Source of the DNA: Balanoglossus misakiensis | Lineage: Eukaryota; Hemichordata | Length of the DNA stretch: 64,000 bases | Direction: 5' to 3' | Assembly: GCA_040954595.2 (NCBI GenBank) | Contig: JBECUI020000030.1 | Span: 248,001-312,000 of the forward strand | Shown here: positions 55,426 through 64,000 of the stretch, one piece after another | Layout: each line of letters opens with the position of its first letter | How positions within the stretch are numbered: the stretch's first letter is position 1 | Translations under genes and position numbers: made by a program | Notes under the pieces: model-generated | Databases searched by the model: none | The model's input: the letters and a program-made list of their open reading frames with translations, nothing else | What the model was told of the DNA's origin: nothing

Positions 55426-56155
55426 TATTTTGTAGTTCCAAACGAGTATGAGGGGCAAGAAGATATTCAAGTAGACCGGCATACCCAAACTCCAGTAATA
55501 ACCTTGGATAAATTTTATACTGATAGGCAATGGCCATATCAAAGCTAATAAGATTATGAAGAGACATGAAAGAAGGGTTTGAAAAAGTAGGCCATTGTTG
55601 GTTTTGTATCAGTGTTCCCGTATAAAATGGACGCCAGCCTATGTTTAGTATTGGCGTATATATGCTAGCTGACAAAGCGTGGGTTTGATTTATTGCCAAT
55701 CAACACGGCATGTAGCCCCACTCCTGTATATTGCAACCATGTTGTGCGTATGTCATTGTGCCACAGGCTAATGCAAATGTGCTCCCGGTCCCAGAAATAT
55801 GCTTATTTGATTCTTCGCCCATAGCTGAAACAGAGGGGTATAGCTTGCTTTAACGGTACTGCCATTCCCGATCAGAGGTGGAAATTCCGGTGAGATCGTA
55901 CGGTATGCCGAAAGAAGGTTCCCCCCTCCACCCTTAATAAGGAAGCGATGTTGCATTTGAGCAGTACGGTATGTATACTCAATGCCACCGCCGCCGAGAA
56001 TCAGTACCCTGTATAGGTTTGAATATGCAGTATCGGCACCGACACCTGTAAAAAGTGTAGCCGTGAGACGAATTTCCGAATGTAGGAAGTTCTCTTCCTG
56101 GGCAGTAAGCACAGATATGGATGTCATCAATATACAGCATAGAAGGAGCTTTCAT
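55394..56155 (-). CDS. Outer-membrane beta-barrel protein, cassette D (frameshifted)
   Basis: When one A is removed after the start, the product opens MKLLLCCILMTSISVLTAQEEN, a good signal peptide. It continues SEIRLTATLFTGVGADTAYSNLYRV and GGGGIEYTYRTAQMQHRF. Further breaks lie at about 55,770 and 55,700. The last part is SLHNLISFDMAIAYQYKIYPRLLLEFGYAGLLEY and ends VVFRF. The signal, barrel pattern and terminal Phe are all retained. Confidence 0.68.
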
Positions 56156-56168
56156 ATATATAACCTGC

Positions 56169-56197
56169 ATTGTAAGAGGCTGTTATCATTCAGTCAA
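56169..56197 (-). promoter_or_regulatory. Leaderless-type promoter of cassette D
   Basis: TTGACT (56192-56197) and TACAAT (56169-56174), spacer 17, with 13 bases from the -10 box to the ATG, in the short gap after the cassette E protease gene. Confidence 0.7.
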
Positions 56198-56244
56198 TGT
56201 AGTGGGGGATACAAGCTCGGGGATAGAGTAATTATTGCATGCAG

Positions 56245-57357
56245 TTATTCCGCGGCATTGAGAATTTGTATGGCCGTATCTAGCACCTGATCGATGAGAG
56301 CGGGGGGGTCGTGTGGGATAGATTTCTGAACAATGTCGGGGCGTAGCCCTACTTTGAAGAAGTCTGTGCCATCTGCTGTGTAGGTTCGGCTTCTTGTTAT
56401 CCTAATTTCCCACCCATTAGGCATGTCCCGATCTATAACAGTTCCGGTGCAGCCCAAAGTAGGCGTTCCAATTACCTTTTTTATCTCGTTGGATTGGCGG
56501 AGTATGAGTAGTAGCATTTCAGCCGCACTGCATGTAAAGGTGTTTATTAGTACGACAACAGGCTTGTCTTGATAGTAGGAGAATCCGCTGGGTCGAACGT
56601 ATTCATGGACCCTTTTATATTCGCCAGGAGAAACGTGCTTGTCGACAATCATAAACATTTTTTTTTGCTTGATAAATCGTCCGCCTATTTCCAATGCTTT
56701 GAACCCGTCCCCTCCCGGTGATCCCCGAAGATCAATGATCATTTTATCTACACCCTCACGGTAAAAAGTCTTCAGAGTTTCATCGAGATCTCTTCCAAAC
56801 CTAGCCCATCCAGCGGCATCAAGAGAAGGTGTTATTTCTCTAATAAGCATGTATCCGATAGTGGAGCCGGTTATAATTCCGTATTGGATGATTGGGGTAA
56901 ACTTTCTTATGTTACCGGGGAACAAAGACTCTCTTATCGTGTAATCTGGTATATAATCATCAAATTCGTCGCCCCTGATGTCCACTAATGTGCTGTCGTT
57001 TGATGAGAGGTATGTGTATGAAATAGGTGCATTAAAAACAAGCAAATGCGGATCGCGAATGTGCGTGGAAACTATTTTCTTAAATGTTACTGCGAGCATT
57101 CCCCATGTGGGATTTATACGAAGATCTAGTCTGAATCTATCTCGTATCTCCGGCAGCGTTATTCCGTTTTCAAAGCTATAATCCTTGTAAGCATAGAACT
57201 GTTCCAGTTCGTGAAAGAAAAATCATAATTCCCAAGCGGTGTATTCTCAAAGGCAGGGGAAAATGAAAAACTACAGCCGACACTAACAAAAACTATGAAC
57301 AGCAGAGAAACTGTTCGAAACAATTTAGAAACGAAATAGGAGACTATAGCTAAACAT
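56245..57357 (-). CDS. S41-family peptidase lipoprotein, cassette E (frameshifted near start)
   Basis: The signal region, including the GCSFSFSPAFENTP stretch, is almost identical in DNA to cassette A. The body is diverged but keeps HIRDPHLLVF, MIIDLRGSPGG and NTFTCSAAEMLLLIL. One T is missing at about 57,222 (restores NYDFFFHELEQFYAYKDYSFEN), and one T too many lies at about 57,352, near the overlap with the barrel gene. Both are homopolymer events. Corrected length is about 370 residues. Confidence 0.75.
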
Positions 57358-58122
57358 TATTATGCAACTCCAGGCGGGCAAAATTTCCTGAAAAATATTC
57401 CAGTATGCCGTTATATTCTAATTCAAGTAACAACCATGAGAAAATTTTATATCGATAAGCAATATTCATATCGAGGTTAATAAAATTGTGCAAAGATACA
57501 AAGGAAGTATCAAGGAAGGTGAGAAGAAAGGGGTTAGTGAACTGTGGTAAATACAGAGAGTCTGCTGAAACTCCGGAATGGGCTGGGCGCCAGCCCGCGT
57601 TCAGTATCGGTGTGTATATACCAGCCGTCAATGAATGAATTGGGTTTATTTGCCAGATTGCTTGTATCTTTAGCCCAAGGCCCGTATAGTGCATCCATGT
57701 AAACTGTACGTTTTTTGGCCTTTCATGCCACCAACTGAGTGAAAAATGTGCCCCGGGACCAATCAGTACAGCTATTGAGTTATTTGCCCATACCTGAAAC
57801 AGAGATGTATAGATTATTTTAAGAGTTACGGCAAATCTTTTGAGGGCGGAAACTCTTTTGTTGCAGGCTGATATGGCGAATACAGAGTACCAGCACCAGC
57901 CCTCATCTGGATGCTATGTTGTGTTCGGGCAGTACGATATGTATACTCAATGAATCCGCCACCAAGGAGTGGAACCTTGTAGAGGGAGGCATATGCAATA
58001 TCAGCAACAACTCCGATAAAAAACGTCGTTCCGAGACGGAACTCGGAATGTTTTTCTATTTCTTGGGCAAAGAGTCCGAAGGCACAGGACAGCAGTACCA
58101 CAAGACAAATAATTCGAAGCAT
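57325..58122 (-). CDS. Outer-membrane beta-barrel protein, cassette E (frameshifted)
   Basis: Starts MLRIICLVVLLSCAFGLFAQ (signal peptide) and continues SEFRLGTTFFIGVVADIAYASLYKVPLLGGGFIEYTYRTARTQHS. The frame is lost near 57,840 and resumes through SLFQVWANNSIAVLIGPGAHFSLSW to SLHNFINLDMNIAYRYKIFSWLLLELEYNGILEY. With one T removed at about 57,352 it ends SYSLLFRF, the shared Phe-terminated barrel end. First gene of the E-D cassette pair, divergent from the BMP transporter operon. Confidence 0.7.
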
Positions 58123-58129
58123 TTAGTTC

Positions 58130-58159
58130 ATGCTAATAAGAAACGGGGGGAACAGTCAA
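58130..58159 (-). promoter_or_regulatory. Leaderless-type promoter of cassette E
   Basis: TTGACT (58154-58159) and TAGCAT (58130-58135) with an 18-base spacer, and only seven bases from the -10 box to the ATG. Confidence 0.6.
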
Positions 58160-58279
58160 GCAGCGTATTTCATCCCGGGAAGCCCCTCTGGGAAATGTTA
58201 CTAAACTAACATTTGTTAATATTGTCAATATGAAGTGCTGAATAATTAACAATTTCATACGATCAATATCTGTCTGCTA

Positions 58280-58309
58280 TTGGCATTTTTATTAAAGTAT
58301 AGTATACTT
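58280..58309 (+). promoter_or_regulatory. Promoter with overlapping palindromic operator, BMP transporter operon
   Basis: TTGGCA (58280-58285) and TATACT (58303-58308) are spaced by 17 bases. AAGTATA-G-TATACTT (58295-58309) is a perfect inverted repeat covering the -10 box, a plausible repressor site. A second palindrome, ATATTG-T-CAATAT, lies at 58219-58231 between the two divergent promoters. Confidence 0.65.
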
Positions 58310-58342
58310 CAAAACTAACATAACAATACTTTGGAGGTAAAA

Positions 58343-59411
<1,069 letters not shown>

Positions 59412-59418
59412 GCAATAC

Positions 59419-60963
59419 ATGGGACAGGGGACAGATTTTTTTGTTGAGATGCTGGGAATAACTAAACGTTTTCCCGGCATTACAGCAAATGATAATATCT
59501 CCTTGCACGTACGGCATGGGGATATTCATGCACTGTTAGGCGAAAACGGGTCAGGCAAAACAACGCTTATGAATGTGTTGTTTGGCATGCTTACGCCCGA
59601 TGCAGGTCGACTGTGTATACGCGGAAAAGAAGTTGCTATATCCAATCCTCAGATAGCAACAGAACTAGGCATCAGTATGGTGCACCAGCATTTTCAGCTG
59701 ATTGATACCTTTACAGTTACCGAGAACATTATTCTTGGTATTGAAAGCAAGAAAAGTTTTAATCGAGTTGATACAAAAACTGCAGCAAATAAAAATTATG
59801 GAACTATCAGAGCAATACGGGCTTGTTGTAGATCCCTATGCACTGATACAAGACATTCCAGTTAGTATGCAACAACGTGTTGAGATACTAAAAATGTTAT
59901 ACCGCCAGGCAGATATCATGATTTTTGATGAACCAACAGCGGTACTCGTGCCCACCGAGATACAAGAACTCATGAAGATCATGAAGAATCTTGCAGCTGA
60001 GGGCAAAACCATCCTGCTCATCACCCATAAACTAAATGAAATACGAGAGTGGCAGACCGGTGCAGTGTGCTTCGTAGGGGAAAGATGATTGATACAGTTG
60101 ATGTTGATACCTGCGACGAGGCAGGAATTGGCACGGATGATGGTGGGGGCGTCCGGTAGATTTCACCGTTAAAAAAGCTGAAACTCCAAAAACCAAGACT
60201 GTGTTGTCGGTACGTAACTTAACGGTACGAAACCAGATGGGCATTACTAAGGTCAAAGGGGTAAGTTTCGATGTCAAGGCAGGCGAAATACTGAGCATTG
60301 CAGGGGTAGAAGGGAAATGGGCAATTAGAGCTAGTGGAAGCCATTCTTGGGGCTTGCCCCATTGACACGGGAACTATACAAATTAATGATACCCATATAG
60401 AGAATTACAATATCCGGCAACGAGCAGAAAGCGGGCTCGGTCTAATTCCCGAAGATCGACAGAAACACGGTCTTGTGCTTGCGTTTACTTTGGCGGAGAA
60501 CCTTGCTTTGAAGCGGTATTACATGGAACCCTATTCACGCCGGGGGATGTTGGAATTTGATCAGTTTGCATCGAATGCAGAGCGATTAATCCAGGAGTTT
60601 GATATTCGTTCGGGACAGGGCATACATACAATAGTGGGAATGATGTCGGGAGGGAATCAGCAGAAGGCCATCATTGCACGAGAAATTGATAATACGCCGC
60701 CAGTTCTTCTTGTTGTACAACCGACACGTGGGCTGGACGTTGGTGCCATTGAGTATATTCATAAGAGGATTGTGCGGGAACGAGACAAGGGTAAAGCGGT
60801 TTTACTTGTGTCGATGGAACTTGATGAGGTAACGATGCTTTCCGATCGAATAGCAACGATCTACAATGGTGAAATTGTTGGAATAGTTGATGGAAAGGAT
60901 GTGGATACAACACAACTAGGATTGATGATGATCGGTGAAGTAAGTGGAGATGGAAAGGCATGA
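59419..60963 (+). CDS. Nucleoside ABC transporter ATPase, two ABC domains (about five frameshifts)
   Basis: Domain 1 has LLGENGSGKTTLMNVLFG, GISMVHQHFQLID and MIFDEPTAVLVPTEI. Domain 2 has SGGNQQKAIIAREI and VVQPTRGLDVGAIEYIH, the pattern of BMP-associated ATPases, which carry VxQPTRGLD in place of DEPTRGLD. One-base indels lie near 59,793, 60,050, 60,136, 60,165 and 60,319, all in short homopolymers. Correcting them gives a continuous protein of about 513 residues with no stops. It drives import with the two permeases that follow. Confidence 0.8.
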
Positions 60964-62096
60964 AGGCAAAAAAGGGTATACTACATTCGATAGTACATAA
61001 TGATGTATTATGGATCCCATTGATAGCGGTTATTAGTGGGCTATTTTGCGGTATAATTCTTATGCTGATAACGGGCTATAATCCGTTTGATTTGTTTGCT
61101 GCATTACTACGCGGAACCTTTGGTCTGAGGTTCGATTCTGCAACTAGCTTTTTTAATCCTCGTTATATTGGAGAATTCCTTGTAAGGGTTATTCCTATTA
61201 CATTAACAGGTCTTGCAGTAGGATTTTCTTTTCGTACCGGGTTGTTTAATATCGGGGCGGAAGGACAGTTGATTATGGGATCTTGGGCAGCAATTACAGT
61301 TAGTTTTCTTGCATCTGCCTTGCCTGCATTTCTACTGCTTCCGCTTCGTACTGATTAGCAGTATAGTGGCAGGGGCACTGTGGGGGTTTGTACCGGGATT
61401 CTTGAAGGCGCGCTTTAGCATACATGAGGTTGTTGTAACAATAATGCTCAATTATGCGGCATTGTATTTTACGAACTATGCATACATGTTATTACCACAT
61501 GTTAGTACTGCAAGGACCCTTGATGTACCGGATGCTGCAATACTGCATAGTGACTGGCTTGCATCCATTACCAATAATTCACGATTACATTGGGGTCTTA
61601 TTGTTCTTATTTTTGCCATTATCATGTATTGGTTTATTATGGAACGGACAGTCTTCGGTTACGAACTGCGTGCGACCGGGTTTAATAAAGATGCAGCTCG
61701 ATATGCCGGGATACAGGTTACTCGGAAGATTACCTTATCTATGATGATTCCGGTGGTTTTGCCGGTCTTGCGGGCGCTATGATTGCAGTGGGAACATTTA
61801 GTTATGGACGAGTCTTGTATAGCTTTGAAAATTATGGCTTTGATGGCATAGCGGTTTCCCTTATTGGCAGTAATACCGCCTCCGGCATTCCAATGGCCGG
61901 TGTTTTGTTTGCTTCGCTCAAGTCAGCACAGCCAATTATGCAGACCCGAGGAATCCCGCGAGACATTATTGATATTGTTATTGCCATTGTCATATTGATG
62001 GTTGCTATGCAGTATGGCATTAAGAAAATACGTGCATATCTTTTGTCTCGTTACAAGCAAAAGCAGGCGGAGGAAAAAGTGGGGACGAATACATGA
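60960..62096 (+). CDS. BMP-type nucleoside ABC permease 1 (two frameshifts)
   Basis: Membrane subunit of the YufP/NupP type. LTGLAVGFSFRTGLFNIGAEGQLIMGSW and NTASGIPMAGVLFASLKSAQP are characteristic. The start overlaps the ATPase stop in an ATGA. One extra C at about 61,346 and one missing T at about 61,750 break the frame. Corrected, it reads LPLVLISSIVAGALWGF and MMISGGFAGLAGAMIAVG. The length is about 378 residues. It pairs with permease 2. Confidence 0.8.
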
Positions 62097-63043
62097 ACGA
62101 AACATATGCAGTTATTACTCTTGCTTTAATTTTTCCACCCCAATTATTATAACGGCACTGGGAGGACTGATTTCAGAACTCAGTGGGGTTACCAACATTG
62201 CTTTAGAAGGGTTAATGATGATCGGTGCGTTTGCTTCGGCGACCGTGGTTGTTTTTCTCGAAACGACTATGGGTAATAGTGCCCCTTGGGTGTCTTATTG
62301 GTTGGCATGGTTATGGGAATGATTTTTGCTGCCATCCATGGTTACATAAGTGTGTATTTGCATGGGATCAAATAGTATCGGGTACTGGGATAAACTTTTT
62401 AGCGGTTGGTATTACCGTATATTTCTGTCAGATTATCTTCAATCAGCAACGAACACAGGTATTTACCCGCGGCTTTATAAAGAGTACATTCCCCGGGTTG
62501 TCCGACATCCCCATTATCGGCCCTATATTCCTTTGCAAACATATATACAACTGTTTTTGTTGCATTCATTCTTGTTGTCATTGTATGGTTTATTATTAAC
62601 AAGACTGTTATTGGGCGCGATTAAAAGCATCCGGAGAACATCCCCATGCTCTGGGAAAGCGCTGGAATTAATGTGTATCGCTTACGATTTATAGCGGTAC
62701 TGGTATCCGGGGCATTGGCGGGTCTGTCCGGAGGCATTATGGTGCTTACGCAGGATACGCAGTATACCGTGCTGAGTATCCATGGAACCGGATTTATAGC
62801 ACTTGCTACCATGATTTTCGGTAAGTGGAGAGTTTCGGGATCCTTGGTGCCGGAATTTTGTTTGGCTTTCTTCAAGTTCTTGCAGTATATTCCACGAGTA
62901 TACCGGGACTACGTGTAATTCCACAGGAAATATTCAAAATTTTCCCCTATCTTCTTACGGTATTGGCAATGGTAGCATTCAGTCGTAATAACGTTGCGCC
63001 TAAAACGGTCGGGCAACCGTACGATAGAGAAAGTAGTAAATAA
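62093..63043 (+). CDS. BMP-type nucleoside ABC permease 2 (several frameshifts)
   Basis: Second membrane subunit of the YufQ/NupQ type. Its start overlaps the permease 1 stop in an ATGA. Reading across about five or six one-base indels (about 62,132, 62,296, 62,365, 62,540, 62,622 and 62,845) gives GGLISELSGVTNIALEGLMMIGAF, GTGINFLAVGITVYFCQIIF, SAGINVYRLRFIAVLVSGALAGLSGG and IPGLRVIPQEIFKIFPYLLTVLAM. Approximate corrected length is 315 residues. This is the most heavily disrupted gene here, and real decay cannot be excluded. Confidence 0.72.
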
Positions 63044-63120
63044 TAGCTACCTTGTAGTATTACTTTGTATGCTATAGTATAATTAACGTATCATCTGTAA
63101 TTATGAGAAGCGGGAGAACT

Positions 63121-64000
63121 ATGAAAGATAGTATTCATACCATTATCTCAGACATCCCTCGGCAGTTGTATATCAATGGAGAATGGGTCACAAGTGGTGA
63201 AGTCTTTTCTGTTGTTAATCCCGCGACCGAAAAAGAAATTACAACTGTTTCAAGTGCAGGGATAGAAGACGCTCATGCTGCTGTGCAGGCAGCTAGCACT
63301 GCTTTCAGCGAGTGGTCTGCATATAAGCCACGAGACAGATGCGAAATACTCCGTTTGATATTTGAAAAAATAATTGAAATGGAAAAAGACTTGGCAACTG
63401 TTATCACCTTGGAGCATGGAAAATCCCTGTCTTCTTCTATTCGTGAGGTACGTTATGCCGCAGAGTTTTTTAGATGGTTTAGCGAAGAGGGGTGCGCAAT
63501 ATCGGGCATTATTATCGTTCACCTACCACAGATGCCGATATTGTAGTACGACATACAGCCGCTGGGGTCGCCCTATTAATTACACCCTGGAATTTTCCCC
63601 TTGCTATGGGAACCCGAAAGATTGCCCCGGCATTAGCAGCTGGATGTTCAGTCATAATAAAACCAGCAACGAATGCCCCTCTGGCAACACTTCTACTTAC
63701 ACGAATACTGGAAGATGCCGGACTCCCGGCTGGAGTAGTTAATGTGCTTCCCTGTAATCAGCCAGCCGCCGTTATCCCATCAATACTACGCTCGCCCGCT
63801 GTACGGGTTGTATCATTTACCGGTTCAACGGAAGTAGGGCGAACATTGATACAAAGAGCAGCCGAAACAGTTACCAACTGTTTCGATGGAACTAGGCGGA
63901 AATGCCCCTTTTATCGTATTGGAAGATGCGGATATTGAAGCCGCTGTAGAAGGAGCATTACTTGCTAAGATGAGAAACATAGGGGAATCCTGTGTGGCTG
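63121..64000 (+). CDS. Aldehyde dehydrogenase, succinate-semialdehyde dehydrogenase-like (partial, frameshifted)
   Basis: Runs off the window. It starts [30 protein letters not shown] and carries the cofactor region [30 protein letters not shown] and the [10 protein letters not shown] motif, typical of GabD-like enzymes that oxidise semialdehydes with NAD(P). Frame breaks lie near 63,490 and 63,873. Beyond the second it reads [37 protein letters not shown], reaching just short of the catalytic cysteine. ATG 63121 follows GGGAG. Confidence 0.82.

Noticed and set aside
41583-58122. Reading the barrel-protease array as a phage or plasmid block
   Set aside because: No integrase, capsid, replication or partition genes and no att-like repeats were seen. 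The genes have signal peptides and promoters of a chromosomal surface-protein family.

Overview
The window looks like chromosomal DNA of a saccharolytic, diderm, spirochaete-like bacterium (Treponema/Sphaerochaeta type). This is inference. It rests on moderate to low G+C, many CUT2 and CUT1 sugar ABC systems whose binding proteins start with signal peptides ending in an AAGTSES-like mature end, Phe-terminated outer-membrane barrels, lipoproteins, and a BMP-type nucleoside transporter. No rRNA, tRNA, CRISPR array or intact insertion sequence is visible.

Layout. 1-5.3 kb: a secreted dienelactone hydrolase, an alpha-carbonic anhydrase, a GT2 glycosyltransferase, an XRE regulator with a membrane partner, an orphan PTS EIIB and a Gfo/Idh/MocA oxidoreductase. 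5.4-11.6 kb (minus): a six-gene operon joining a CUT2 ABC importer to a hydroxypyruvate-isomerase-like enzyme, PsuK and PsuG, probably for pseudouridine uptake and use. 11.9-16.0 kb (minus, higher G+C): sulfatase, a small coupled ORF, TctA, TctB and a truncated TctC. 16.1-18.2 kb: an AT-rich Tm-1-like/PEP-hydrolase pair set between two gene remnants. 18.4-25.7 kb: aldo/keto reductase, a CUT1 importer and a GH38 alpha-mannosidase. 25.8-32.7 kb: a xylose operon (XylF, XylG, XylH, XylA, XylB). 32.7-37.6 kb: an alpha/beta hydrolase set between xylB and a degenerate copy of the xylB 3' end, a DUF262-HNH defence-type protein, and an SDR/TetR pair. 37.6-41.4 kb (minus): enolase-superfamily enzyme, sodium:solute symporter and octopine-dehydrogenase-family enzyme. 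41.6-58.1 kb (minus): five paralogous cassettes, each an outer-membrane beta-barrel gene followed, with a 32-nt overlap, by an S41-peptidase lipoprotein gene. They are interrupted by a giant TPR protein, a DUF1059-like protein and a PTS EIIA/EIIB/EIIC operon. 58.3-64 kb: a BMP-type nucleoside ABC importer and a partial aldehyde dehydrogenase.

The most novel element is the five-fold OMP/S41 cassette family. Every barrel gene has its own TTGACT-type promoter ending only 7-13 nt before the ATG, so the mRNAs are probably leaderless. Every S41 start lies inside the barrel's last codons, and the copies are mosaics of near-identical and diverged segments.

Many genes carry single-base indels in short homopolymers, most densely at 19.5-26.9 kb and 50-64 kb. 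Wherever I traced the reading frame on both sides of a break it continued without nonsense substitutions. Sequencing or assembly error is therefore the simpler reading for most of them. A few breaks (tctC, the xylB copy, the Gfo/Idh tail, an ABC ATPase piece, a short deletion in one barrel gene) are genuine remnants.
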